DNA from: CAYRJD01 sp964424585
Lineage (GTDB): Bacteria > Actinomycetota > Acidimicrobiia > Acidimicrobiales > Poriferisodalaceae
DNA: 41,507 nucleotides
NCBI GenBank assembly: GCA_964424585.1
Contig: CAYRJD010000002.1
Location: forward strand, 1-41,507
Direction of reading: 5' to 3'
Shown: positions 1 to 7,670 of the stretch, in pieces
Layout of the letters: each line of letters opens with the position of its first letter
Position numbering within the stretch: the first letter of the stretch is position 1
Notes under the pieces: generated by a model
Seen by the model: only the letters and a program-made list of their open reading frames with translations
What the model was told of the DNA's origin: nothing
Database searches by the model: none
Position numbers and translations under genes: made by a program

Positions 1-240
1 CTGCCACAGGCGGACGGTTGGCTGCGCGAGGCCGGAGACGGTGCTGAGCGAGCCGAGGCCGCCGATGCCCAGGGCGGTGACGAAGGGGCCGGTGCTGGCG
101 GCTAGCAGTCCGAGCGCGAAACTGCCTGCGACGTTGAGCGCGAGCAGCGCGAGCGTTGGGTGCCAGGTGGTTGCGCGCCAGCGCAACAGCGCGCCGAGTG
201 CGGCGAGACCGCCGAATGCGCCGACGGCTAGCGCGGTCAC
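1..240 (-). CDS. crcB: CrcB/FluC-like small membrane protein, partial (3' end outside window)
   Basis: The first 80 residues of a CrcB/FluC fluoride-channel family protein; the rest lies left of base 1. Reading the minus strand from a GTG at 240 gives a Gly-rich start with GALLRW (the GAxxRW signature of the family), then LALNVAGSFALGLL (the NxxGxFxxG helix) and GIGGLGSLSTVSG, which sits where the usual TTFSTF segment lies. The GTG overlaps the TGA of the upstream copy as GTGA, so the two are probably translationally coupled. FluC channels are dual-topology dimers and actinobacteria often carry them as adjacent pairs that form heterodimers. The two Phe-box phenylalanines are replaced here (Val and Leu by my alignment), so fluoride export is inferred from family only. 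Confidence 0.8.
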   Translation of the reverse strand, partial: MTALAVGAFGGLAALGALLRWRATTWHPTLALLALNVAGSFALGLLAASTGPFVTALGIGGLGSLSTVSGLAQPTVRLWQ

Positions 241-653
241 GACGACGGTTGTCCGGCGGTTGGTGGGCCGTTTTCGTTGGGCGACGGTCGCGCCTCGCCT
301 GTGCCGGGCCAGCTGGTGCCGAGGGCGTATGCCCAGACGCACCCGATGACGTTGGCGGCTAGCCAGCCGACGGCTGCGCCGACGGCGCCGGCGCGAAGCG
401 CTTCGGCGACTAGCAACGCCAAAGCCGACATCGACGTGAGCGACCCGCACAGTCCGACGTTGAACCACGGCCCGAGCCGTCGACTACACGACCGCGCACG
501 ACCGCTGCTCCAGCCGACCAGCGCGCAGCCCACGCAGTTGACTGCCAGCAGCGCCCACTCCGCTGGCACCGCCAACGCCAGCGCCCAGCGCACAACCGAC
601 GCCCCCACGGCGGCACCACCGAGCTTCGCCCAGTTCGGAACCCCCTTAGCCAA
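237..653 (-). CDS. crcB: CrcB/FluC-like small membrane protein
   Basis: 138-residue integral membrane protein of the CrcB/FluC fluoride exporter family, about the usual length plus a short hydrophilic tail. Visible signatures are GASVVRW near residue 17, VNCVGCALVG near residue 38, GLCGSLTSMSAL near residue 68 and NVIGCVWAYALG near residue 101. The start is a TTG at 653, chosen because AGGTGG lies about 6 nt upstream; no ATG is available. It is the first gene of a two-gene unit with the partial copy downstream, joined by a GTGA overlap. The segment that normally reads TTFSTF is TSMSAL, so both Phe-box phenylalanines are missing. The partner has the same lack, so the substrate may differ from fluoride. 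Confidence 0.85.
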   Translation of the reverse strand: MAKGVPNWAKLGGAAVGASVVRWALALAVPAEWALLAVNCVGCALVGWSSGRARSCSRRLGPWFNVGLCGSLTSMSALALLVAEALRAGAVGAAVGWLAANVIGCVWAYALGTSWPGTGEARPSPNENGPPTAGQPSS

Positions 654-705
654 GCTGTTCCACCTGCCGTCGTCGTCCGGCGCACCGCTCAGGGTGCGTG
701 CACCG

Positions 706-1362
706 CTAGGCAGCCGCGACCACCTCGTGCCAGCTCGCCGCAGCTTCCGCCAGCCCCTCGATCAGCGCCTGGTGGTGCGGCACGCGATGCGGCCCGACAA
801 AGCCGGTCCACATCGGGCTCTTGCCCCGAATGCGAGGTGGCAACTCGACCTGCACGCCCGCGCCCGCAGGCAAGTTGACCGGATTGGCAGGGTTTTGTCC
901 GCGAAACTTTTTCGGCAACCGGTCAAGATCGCACAGCACCTCATAGTGCGGCAGCCGAGGAATGAGACACACCGCAACGTGCTCGGCCAGTCGTCGGTTG
1001 CGCCCGCCCAGCAGCACCGACCGCATCAAGTCGGGCTGGCCGAACCCGTGAATCGAAATCGCCACGTCCACATGCTCAACGAACGTCGCCAACGCGGCCG
1101 AGCACGCCGGGTCGAACAGGTGCGACGGCAAGTGCCACTGCTCATCCGGCCCCTGCAGCACCCCGTAATACGACGCGCCAGCCAGCTTCGCCGCGGTCGC
1201 CGCAATGTCGTCGGTCAACTCCTCCAACCACCCGCCGTGAAACGCCATGAACCCCACCCGCGACCGCAGCCGCAGCACCTCACTCACCCCTGGCCGCCCC
1301 AACAACTCAGCAAACGGCCGCTCCGCGTCCAACAACGACCGATCTCGCAAATGAAGAGCCAC
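706..1362 (-). CDS. Poly-gamma-glutamate hydrolase family protein (PF05908-like)
   Basis: 218-residue protein resembling the poly-gamma-glutamate hydrolase/phage-related zinc peptidase family (PF05908). Candidate metal-site motifs are HGGWLEE at residues 42-48 and SIHGFG at 103-108; family members cleave gamma-glutamyl polymers with a single zinc. No signal peptide or membrane segment is visible, so a cytoplasmic location is likely and the real substrate is unknown. The start is a GTG at 1362; a TAGCCT box lies 9 nt upstream, suggesting a leaderless transcript. It is divergent from the phosphate operon, and 52 bp separate its stop codon from the downstream crcB pair. Confidence 0.75.
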   Translation of the reverse strand: MALHLRDRSLLDAERPFAELLGRPGVSEVLRLRSRVGFMAFHGGWLEELTDDIAATAAKLAGASYYGVLQGPDEQWHLPSHLFDPACSAALATFVEHVDVAISIHGFGQPDLMRSVLLGGRNRRLAEHVAVCLIPRLPHYEVLCDLDRLPKKFRGQNPANPVNLPAGAGVQVELPPRIRGKSPMWTGFVGPHRVPHHQALIEGLAEAAASWHEVVAAA

Positions 1363-1371
1363 TGCCGCGAC

Positions 1372-1377
1372 AGGCTA
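1372..1377 (-). promoter_or_regulatory. -10-like box TAGCCT, leaderless promoter candidate
   Basis: On the minus strand TAGCCT lies 9 nt before the GTG of the poly-gamma-glutamate hydrolase-like gene. It fits the TANNNT pattern seen before several first genes in this window. No clear -35 was found. Confidence 0.4.
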
Positions 1378-1414
1378 GGAATGGTGGGCTGCAAGGCGGT
1401 GCCCAGTGTGTCGG

Positions 1415-1420
1415 TAGGCT
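1415..1420 (+). promoter_or_regulatory. -10-like box TAGGCT ahead of the pst operon
   Basis: TAGGCT ends 9 nt before the GTG chosen for the first gene of the phosphate operon. It is paired divergently with the box at 1372-1377. I saw no clear Pho-box-like direct repeats in the 67-bp gap, so phosphate regulation is not shown by the sequence. Confidence 0.4.
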
Positions 1421-1429
1421 TTGCGCTCC

Positions 1430-1774
1430 GTGACCGACACCAGTGCCCCGACGACCGACATCGACGAAGAGCGACCGCCGCCCGAGGTGGGCGTGCGGGT
1501 CATCTATCAGGGCCCGGTGGCGCCGCACTGGGAGGTGGAAGGCACCTACGGCGACGCGACGCTCGTCGCCGAGTTCAGGCGGCGCACGATGGCGCGCCTG
1601 CAGCTGCTGCCGCCGCACGACCCGCAGTTCGGGCGCAACCGGGCGCGCGTCAGCCGCGACGCCGAGCGAGAGAACTTCGAGCTCGCCTGGGACATCGGCG
1701 AACCCGAAGACAGCGAAGCCGAGGACCACGAGGCGAGCCAGCAGACCGCAGCCGAAGCCGACGAGGCGAGTTGA
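1430..1774 (+). CDS. Small unknown protein at head of the pst operon
   Basis: 114-residue protein that I do not recognise. A structured-looking core (about residues 20-90) contains VRVIYQGPVAPHWEV and a stretch rich in Arg and aromatic residues. The C-terminal 25 residues are acidic and Glu/Ala-rich, so probably disordered. There is no signal peptide or membrane helix. The GTG at 1430 is preferred to a TTG 9 nt upstream because a TANNNT box sits at the leaderless distance. Its TGA overlaps the TTG start of pstS (TTGA), so it is very probably co-translated with the phosphate uptake genes and may serve them, but no function can be assigned. Confidence 0.65.
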   Translation: MTDTSAPTTDIDEERPPPEVGVRVIYQGPVAPHWEVEGTYGDATLVAEFRRRTMARLQLLPPHDPQFGRNRARVSRDAERENFELAWDIGEPEDSEAEDHEASQQTAAEADEAS

Positions 1775-2811
1775 GGCACCGCCGACGGCAGGTCAATCTG
1801 TTCGCACTCGTCGCAGCGTTCGCGCTCATGGCCGCCTCGTGCGGCGGCAGCGACGACGGTTCGGCCGACGACGGGTCAAGCACCAGCGGCGAGCTAAACA
1901 TCACCGGTTCGTCCACCGTCGAGCCGGTCTCAAACCTCATCACCGAACGGCTCGCCGAGCTGCACCCAGACGTCGCCGTGTCGGTCGCCGGCCCCGGCTC
2001 GGGCGACGGCCACAAGGCAGCGTGCGCGGGCGAAGTGCCGGTGTGGAACAGCTCACGCCAGATCAAAGACGAAGAGGTCGAGTGCCTCGCCGAAGCGGGC
2101 ATCGACTTCATCGAGATGCGGGTCGCCATCGACGGCATCTCGGTCATCACGTCCGCCGACAACGACAAGCACGTCTGCTTGAACTTCGGCGACCTCTACA
2201 GCCTCATCGGCGTCGAAGCCGAAGGTTCGAGGCAGTGGGCCGACGTCAACGACCTCAACGCGCAGCTCGACGGCACCGGCCCGTTCGACGACGACGACCT
2301 CGACATCTTCGCACCCGGCGAAGAGTCGGGCACCTTCGACAGCTTCATCGAGATCGCGCTCGAAGACGTCTTCGACGCCCGCGTCGCAGCTGGCGCGATC
2401 GGTGCCGACAGCGACATCGTCCGCGTCGACTACACCTCGAGCGCGAACGACAACGTCATCATCGACGGCATCGCCGGCAACACCTACAGCCTCGGCTGGG
2501 TCGGCTTCGCGTTCGCCGACCACGCCCGCGACCAGGTCAAGCTGCTCGAGATCGACGGCGGCGACGGCTGCGTCGCCCCCACGCCGCAAACCATCGCGGC
2601 GGCGCAGTTCCCCATCAGCCGCTTCCTCTACACCTACATTGATGTCGCTGCGGCCGACAACCCGGCGGTCGCCGCATACGTCGATCTGCTGCTCTCCGAG
2701 GAAGGCCAACAGATGGTCACCCAAGCTGGCTACGTCAACCTGACCCCAGCCGACCTCGCGCAAGCCAAAACCAACTGGGAAAGCCGCACCACCGGCAAGA
2801 CCTTCGGCTAG
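1771..2811 (+). CDS. pstS: Phosphate ABC transporter substrate-binding lipoprotein PstS
   Basis: 346-residue extracellular phosphate-binding lipoprotein. The TTG start at 1771 gives a classic lipoprotein signal: basic residues 2-6, a hydrophobic run and the lipobox LMAASC with the lipidated Cys at 24, followed by a Gly/Ser/Asp linker. The mature part opens with ITGSSTVEPVSN, the phosphate-loop signature of PstS, and has PGSGDG and GEESGTFDSF, also typical phosphate-contact segments. The start is set by this signal peptide and by the TTGA overlap with the preceding gene; an open frame continues far upstream (from 277) but is not coding. pstC follows after 22 bp. Lipidation would need the Lgt encoded at 9741. 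Confidence 0.93.
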   Translation: MRHRRRQVNLFALVAAFALMAASCGGSDDGSADDGSSTSGELNITGSSTVEPVSNLITERLAELHPDVAVSVAGPGSGDGHKAACAGEVPVWNSSRQIKDEEVECLAEAGIDFIEMRVAIDGISVITSADNDKHVCLNFGDLYSLIGVEAEGSRQWADVNDLNAQLDGTGPFDDDDLDIFAPGEESGTFDSFIEIALEDVFDARVAAGAIGADSDIVRVDYTSSANDNVIIDGIAGNTYSLGWVGFAFADHARDQVKLLEIDGGDGCVAPTPQTIAAAQFPISRFLYTYIDVAAADNPAVAAYVDLLLSEEGQQMVTQAGYVNLTPADLAQAKTNWESRTTGKTFG

Positions 2812-2833
2812 GTCGCCGAGCCAACCGACACAC

Positions 2834-3748
2834 GTGCTCACCGTCGACGACCTCCGCACAGCCCCGGCGCGCCGCGTTCGCAGCAACGTCGCGCGTGCAG
2901 GCTTCCAGCTCGCGGCGACCGTCACCGTGCTCATCAGCGCGCTCATCATCTGGACGATCGCGAGCGAAGCCTGGACGTTCATCCGCGGCGTCGAGCTAGC
3001 CCAGCTCAACGACGTCGGCTGGTTCCCGCGCCGCGGGCGTTTCGACCTCGCCACGCTCATCGTCAACTCCGCCCAGATCGCGGTGGTCGCGATGGCGGTG
3101 GCGGTGCCCGCCGGGTTCGGCGCAGCCGTCTACTTGAGCGAATACGCCCGCCCGCGCGTCCGCAAGATCATGAAGCCGACGCTCGAGCTGCTCGCGAGCG
3201 TGCCCAGCGTCGTGCTCGGCGTGTTCGCCATCAACTTCATCACGCCCACCGTGCTCAAAGCGTTCTTTTCCGAGATCAACTTCTTCAACAAGCTCGCGTC
3301 GGGCATCGCCGTCGGCCTGCTCGTCATACCGCTCATCGCCTCCATCGCCGAAGACGCGCTGCGAGCCGTGCCCCAAGATTTGCGCGAGGCATCGTCTGGG
3401 CTCGGCGCGCGCAAGGTCTCGACGTCGGTTCGCGTCGTGCTGCCCGCCGCGATGTCTGGGCTCATCGCCGCGGTCATCGTCGGCTTCAGCCGAGCGATCG
3501 GCGAAACGATGGTCGTCACCATCGCGTCGGGCGGCGGCGACACGTCGCTGTTCAACCTGAGCCTGTTCGAGCCCGGCGGCACGATCACCTCCGCGATGGC
3601 GGCGCTCGGGCTGGGCACCGACCAAGTCGCCGGCGACGTGCTCGCCTTCCAGAGCCTCTACTTTTTGGGCGCGTTCCTCTTCGTCGTCACGCTCGTGCTC
3701 AACATGTTCGGCGACCTGATCGTGAAGCGACTGCGAGAGCAGTACTAG
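2834..3748 (+). CDS. pstC: Phosphate ABC transporter permease PstC
   Basis: 304-residue inner-membrane permease of the high-affinity phosphate importer. An N-terminal helix near residues 25-45 is followed by a periplasmic segment and the MetI-like permease domain (about 75-300). The EAA-type cytoplasmic loop that contacts PstB is visible as EDALRAVPQDLREASSGLGA (near residue 176). The segment SRAIGETMVVTIASGG is typical of PstC. GTG start at 2834. The stop TAG directly abuts the ATG of pstA, indicating an operon. Confidence 0.93.
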   Translation: MLTVDDLRTAPARRVRSNVARAGFQLAATVTVLISALIIWTIASEAWTFIRGVELAQLNDVGWFPRRGRFDLATLIVNSAQIAVVAMAVAVPAGFGAAVYLSEYARPRVRKIMKPTLELLASVPSVVLGVFAINFITPTVLKAFFSEINFFNKLASGIAVGLLVIPLIASIAEDALRAVPQDLREASSGLGARKVSTSVRVVLPAAMSGLIAAVIVGFSRAIGETMVVTIASGGGDTSLFNLSLFEPGGTITSAMAALGLGTDQVAGDVLAFQSLYFLGAFLFVVTLVLNMFGDLIVKRLREQY

Positions 3749-4687
3749 ATGAGCGTGCTCACCACCCCCGCGGGCGTCGCCACCGCCACCGCCGAGCGGC
3801 TGCGCCGCCGGCCAAACGCAGACGTCGGCGGCGCGGCGTTTCGGTGGCTCTTGATCGCGGCGACGCTGTTCGCCACCGTCGCGCTCGCGACGCTGCTAGC
3901 CGTGATGCTGATCGACGGCTGGGACGCGCTGAGCGGCCGCCTCTGGGGCTTCATCACCGCCGGCTTCAGCCAGCGAGGAGCCGAAGACTCGGGCATCTGG
4001 TACGGACTGATCGGCTCGCTGCAGCTCGCGTTCGTCACCACCGCGCTGTCGGTGCCCATCGGCGTCGGCACGGCCGTCTACCTCGTCGAATACGCGCAAG
4101 GGTCGCGCTTTGCTCGGCTCGTCGAGCTCAACATCCGCAACCTCGCGGGTGTGCCGTCGATCGTCTACGGCCTGTTAGGTCTCGCGGTGTTCGTCAACAC
4201 GCTCGGCTCGGTCACCGGCGGCAAGAGCGTGATCGCCGGCGGCATGACGCTCGCCGCGATGGCGCTGCCCATCGTCGTCATCACCTCCATCGAAGCGCTC
4301 AAGGCTGTGCCGCAAGGCATCAGAGAAGCCGCGCTAGCCGTCGGTGCCACCAAGTGGGAAGCGCTGTCGCGCCAAATCCTCCCCGCGTCGCTGTCGACCA
4401 TCATGACCGGCAGCGTGCTGTCGCTCGCACGAGCGCTGGGCGAAGCGGCGCCGCTCGTGCTGGTCGGCGCCGCCACCGGGTTCATGAGCTTCGGCGACTC
4501 AGGCGTGCTCGAAACGTTCACCGGGCCGTTCACCGCTCTGCCGGTGCTCATCTTCAACTTCGCCCGCCAGCCCGAAGCGGCGTGGGCCACCAACGCCGCC
4601 GCCGCCAGCGTCATTATTTTGGTGCTGGTCTTGATGGTCAACGGCACAGCGATCTACGTCCGCAACCGATTTGAACGGAAATGGTGA
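3749..4687 (+). CDS. pstA: Phosphate ABC transporter permease PstA
   Basis: 312-residue second permease of the phosphate importer, partner of PstC and PstB. It has a first membrane helix near residues 30-52, then the MetI-like domain with the EAA loop IEALKAVPQGIREAALAVGA (near residue 181) and the PstA-typical SLARALGEAAPLVLVGAA. The ATG start lies immediately after the pstC stop codon. pstB starts 4 bp after its TGA. The length matches the family. Confidence 0.93.
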   Translation: MSVLTTPAGVATATAERLRRRPNADVGGAAFRWLLIAATLFATVALATLLAVMLIDGWDALSGRLWGFITAGFSQRGAEDSGIWYGLIGSLQLAFVTTALSVPIGVGTAVYLVEYAQGSRFARLVELNIRNLAGVPSIVYGLLGLAVFVNTLGSVTGGKSVIAGGMTLAAMALPIVVITSIEALKAVPQGIREAALAVGATKWEALSRQILPASLSTIMTGSVLSLARALGEAAPLVLVGAATGFMSFGDSGVLETFTGPFTALPVLIFNFARQPEAAWATNAAAASVIILVLVLMVNGTAIYVRNRFERKW

Positions 4688-4691
4688 GAAA

Positions 4692-5579
4692 ATGAACCAA
4701 GTTGTGCAACGCACGAAGCCGACCCTCACCGACGGAGCAACCACCGCGCCGCTCGACGTGTCACGCGCCCGACCGGCGCAGAGCGCGCAAGCGCCGGGCC
4801 GCACCACCGTCTTCGACGTCAGCGAACTCGCCGTCTACTACGGCACGTTCCGTGCGCTCAACGACGTCAGCATCGACATCGCCGAGCACGAGGTCACCGC
4901 CTTCATCGGCCCGTCCGGCTGCGGCAAGTCGACGTTCCTGCGCTGCTTCAACCGCATGAACGACCTCATCGAAGGCGCGCGGGTCGAAGGCACCGTCAAC
5001 TACTTCGGCGTCGACCTCTACGACGAAGCCGTCGACCCCGTCGAGGTGCGCCGCCGCATCGGAATGGTGTTTCAAAAGCCCAACCCGTTCCCCAAGAGCG
5101 TCTACGACAACGTCGCCTACGGCGCGCGGCTCGCGGGCAAACGCCGCGCCGAACTCGACGACATCGTCGAGCGTTCGCTCGTGCGGGCCGCGCTGTTCGA
5201 CGAGGTGAAAGACCGTCTGCGAGATTCCGCCTACGGCCTGTCCGGTGGCCAGCAGCAGCGGCTGTGCATCGCTCGCGCAATCGCGGTCGAACCCGACGTC
5301 GTGCTGATGGACGAGCCGTGCTCGGCGCTCGACCCCATCGCCACCGCCCGCATCGAAGAGCTGATCGCCGAGCTGAAGACCGAATACACGATCGTCATCG
5401 TCACCCACAACATGCAGCAAGCGGGCCGCATCAGCGACAAAACCGCGTTCTTCTCTGTCCAGCTCAACGAGGTCGGCATGCGCACCGGCGAGCTGGTCGA
5501 GTTTGACGACACCTCCACGATCTTCACCAACCCGTCCGACAGCCGCACCGAGGCGTACATCACCGGCCGAATGGGATGA
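4692..5579 (+). CDS. pstB: Phosphate ABC transporter ATP-binding protein PstB
   Basis: 295-residue ATPase energising PstC/PstA. Walker A GPSGCGKST at 73-81, Q-loop in VFQKPNPFPKS, signature LSGGQQQR, Walker B VVLMDEP and the switch His in VTHNMQQ are all present. The ATG at 4692 follows GGTGAG at a good spacing and is preferred over a TTG at 4671 that would overlap pstA. Compared with typical PstB (about 250-260 residues) there is an N-terminal extension of about 38 polar residues before the ATPase fold; its role is unknown. phoU starts one base after the TGA. Confidence 0.93.
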   Translation: MNQVVQRTKPTLTDGATTAPLDVSRARPAQSAQAPGRTTVFDVSELAVYYGTFRALNDVSIDIAEHEVTAFIGPSGCGKSTFLRCFNRMNDLIEGARVEGTVNYFGVDLYDEAVDPVEVRRRIGMVFQKPNPFPKSVYDNVAYGARLAGKRRAELDDIVERSLVRAALFDEVKDRLRDSAYGLSGGQQQRLCIARAIAVEPDVVLMDEPCSALDPIATARIEELIAELKTEYTIVIVTHNMQQAGRISDKTAFFSVQLNEVGMRTGELVEFDDTSTIFTNPSDSRTEAYITGRMG

Positions 5580-5580
5580 C

Positions 5581-6303
5581 ATGGCAGTTGAACCGGTAAG
5601 AACTGAGTTCGATGCGCTGATGGAAGAGGTGCGCGCGGATCTCGTGCAGATGGGTGCGATGGTGTCGGAGGGCATTTCGGCGGTGACGTCCGCATTGTTG
5701 GCAGGCGACATCGCCGCCGCCGACCAGATCGTGGCCGCCGACGACGAGCTCGACCTGCTCAGCCTCGAAGCCGAAGACAAGTGCGTGCGGCTGTTCGCGC
5801 TGCAGCAGCCCGTCGCCACCGACCTGCGCGCCGGGCTCACCGACCTGCGGCTCATCGGCGAGATCGAACGCAGCGGCGACCTCGTCACCAACATCGCGAA
5901 GGCGATCAGCCGCATCGGCGGCATCCAGTTCACGCCCGCGCAGCGCGGCGTGCTCGCGCGGATGCGCGACCAAGCCGTCAGCTTGATGTCGAAGGCGATC
6001 GGCGCGTACGCCGACCGCGACGCCGGCGTCGCCGCCGTCATCGACGAGCTCGACGACGTGCTAGACGAGCTGCAAAACGAGCTGCTCGGCGAAATCATCG
6101 TCAGCTGCAACGACGGCGACCAGACCGTCCAGCAAGCGGTGCAGCTCGCGGCGGTCGGACGCTTCTACGAGCGCATCGGCGACCACGCCGTCAACATCTC
6201 AGAGCGCGTGCTGTTCTTGGTGACCGGCGAGATGCCCGAGCACGCCGGCGCCGAACGAGCCCGCGCTCGTCGTCAGAGCACAGCGACCGACCAGCTGGCG
6301 TGA
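5581..6303 (+). CDS. phoU: Phosphate signaling/transport regulator PhoU
   Basis: 240-residue PhoU with two three-helix repeats. The metal-binding E/D signatures appear around DDELDLLSLEAEDKCVRL and in the second repeat around YERIGDHAVNISERV, which matches the ERIGDHAxNIAE hallmark. PhoU restrains PstSCAB and, in known systems, bridges to the PhoR-type kinase. The ATG at 5581 is one base after the pstB stop. Its TGA overlaps the GTG of the histidine kinase gene (GTGA), so both are likely translated together. The C-terminal 20 residues are basic and Ala-rich, beyond the fold. Confidence 0.92.
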   Translation: MAVEPVRTEFDALMEEVRADLVQMGAMVSEGISAVTSALLAGDIAAADQIVAADDELDLLSLEAEDKCVRLFALQQPVATDLRAGLTDLRLIGEIERSGDLVTNIAKAISRIGGIQFTPAQRGVLARMRDQAVSLMSKAIGAYADRDAGVAAVIDELDDVLDELQNELLGEIIVSCNDGDQTVQQAVQLAAVGRFYERIGDHAVNISERVLFLVTGEMPEHAGAERARARRQSTATDQLA

Positions 6304-7670
6304 ACGCCGCCGCGGTCGCAGCCGCAACCAGCGCCGGAGTGTTCGCGCTGGCGTTGGTCGTGTACGTCTTGGTGGCAGGACGCTGGCGCCACTCACTCGC
6401 CGAGCGGCTCGGCCGCCTCGCGGTGCGTTTCGGCGACCTGAACGACCAGCCGGTCGTGCTCGACGACAGCCGCCGCCGGTTCCGCAAACGACCGGCGGTC
6501 GAGGCGCGCCTCGATCAGCTCGAAGGCGCGGCGTCGACGGCGTCGATGACCGCCCACGTCGCGCTCGCCGAGCGCAGCCGCTGGCAGCTGGCGCTCGACT
6601 GCCTCCAGCTGGGCGTCGTCGTCTACCGCGAAGACGGGGTCGTGCTGCAAGCCAACCGCCGAGCCAAAGAGATCCTCGACGCGCACGACACGCTCACACT
6701 CGTCTCGCGAGCCGTCACCGCGCTCAGTCGTCGGGCGTGCGACGGCGAGTTTGCCGAGCAAGACGTCAGCCTGACCGGTCTGCCGGCGAAGGTGTTTCAC
6801 GTCACCGCGCAGCCCACGCACGACGGCGCCCGCAGCACCGGAGCGGTCGTCATCATCGACGACCACACGCCGGCGACGCAGATCGAGCGCACCCACAGCG
6901 ACTTCGTCGCCAAGATGTCGCACGAAATTCGCACGCCCATCGGCGCGGTGAGCTTGCTGGTCGAGACCGCCGCCAGCGAAGACGACCCCGAGGTGCGAGG
7001 CCGGCTGCTGTCGCGCGTCGGCCTCGAGGTCGACCGTGTCGACGCGATCATCGACGACCTGATTGAGCTGAGCCGGGTCGAAGTGTCGGGCACCACGAAC
7101 GACGAGCGCGTCGAAGCCAACGGCGTGCTCGCCGAGGTCGTCGCGCAGTTCGCGCAGCACGCCGCCGCGGCGCAAGTCGAGCTGCGGCTGCTCGGCGAAG
7201 CGCAGCCGCCCGGCGCGAGCGGCGCCTGCCTGCGAGGCGACCGCACGCAGCTGCTGCGAGCCGTCGGCAACCTCGTCGACAACGCCATCAAGTACTCAGA
7301 CGCCAACAGCACGGTCACGCTGCGAGCCTCCGCCACCCCGGCCGGCACCGAGGTGGTGATCGCGGACGAGGGCATCGGCATTCCGTCCGAGTGCCACGGC
7401 CGCATCTTCGAGCGCTTCTACCGCGTAGACCCGTCGCACGCCCGAGCCACCGGCGGCACCGGCCTGGGCTTGTCCATCGTCAAGCAAGTCGTCGAAAACC
7501 ACCACGGCGCTGTGCACGTCAGCTCAGAAGAGGGAGTGGGCACGGTGTTCCGGCTGACGTTCCCGCCCGTCGATGCCGACGTCACGCTCGAAGCCGACCT
7601 GGCGAAACCCCAGCGCATCCCGACGGTCAGAGGAGTTGGATATAGATACGAGCGATCCCACTCTTCCTGA
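6300..7670 (+). CDS. PhoR/SenX3-type sensor histidine kinase with a response-regulator-like C-terminal tail
   Basis: 456-residue membrane sensor kinase, presumably sensing phosphate status through PhoU/Pst as PhoR/SenX3 do. One N-terminal membrane helix (about 7-27), a PAS-like region (about 90-190), HisKA with phospho-acceptor His208 in FVAKMSHEIRTP, and HATPase_c motifs N (NLVDNAIKYS), G1 (DEGIGIP), F (ERFYRVD) and G2 (GGTGLGLS). The catalytic core should end near residue 423 (VFRLTFPP). The protein then continues into KPQRIPTVRGVGYRYE, which looks like the closing winged-helix hairpin of an OmpR-family regulator such as RegX3 or PhoP. No response-regulator gene follows. GTG start at 6300 overlaps phoU as GTGA. 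Confidence 0.88.
   Translation: MNAAAVAAATSAGVFALALVVYVLVAGRWRHSLAERLGRLAVRFGDLNDQPVVLDDSRRRFRKRPAVEARLDQLEGAASTASMTAHVALAERSRWQLALDCLQLGVVVYREDGVVLQANRRAKEILDAHDTLTLVSRAVTALSRRACDGEFAEQDVSLTGLPAKVFHVTAQPTHDGARSTGAVVIIDDHTPATQIERTHSDFVAKMSHEIRTPIGAVSLLVETAASEDDPEVRGRLLSRVGLEVDRVDAIIDDLIELSRVEVSGTTNDERVEANGVLAEVVAQFAQHAAAAQVELRLLGEAQPPGASGACLRGDRTQLLRAVGNLVDNAIKYSDANSTVTLRASATPAGTEVVIADEGIGIPSECHGRIFERFYRVDPSHARATGGTGLGLSIVKQVVENHHGAVHVSSEEGVGTVFRLTFPPVDADVTLEADLAKPQRIPTVRGVGYRYERSHSS

Noticed and set aside
1363..1429. Pho box upstream of the pst operon
   Set aside because: No convincing direct repeats of the known type could be found in the short gap.
277..1770. Long open frame in phase with and upstream of pstS
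   Set aside because: It crosses two divergent genes and the small pst gene, is Arg/Pro-rich, and the lipoprotein signal places the pstS start at 1771. It is a high-GC frame shadow.
4671..4691. Upstream TTG as pstB start
   Set aside because: It would overlap pstA by 17 bp; the ATG at 4692 has GGTGAG at proper spacing.
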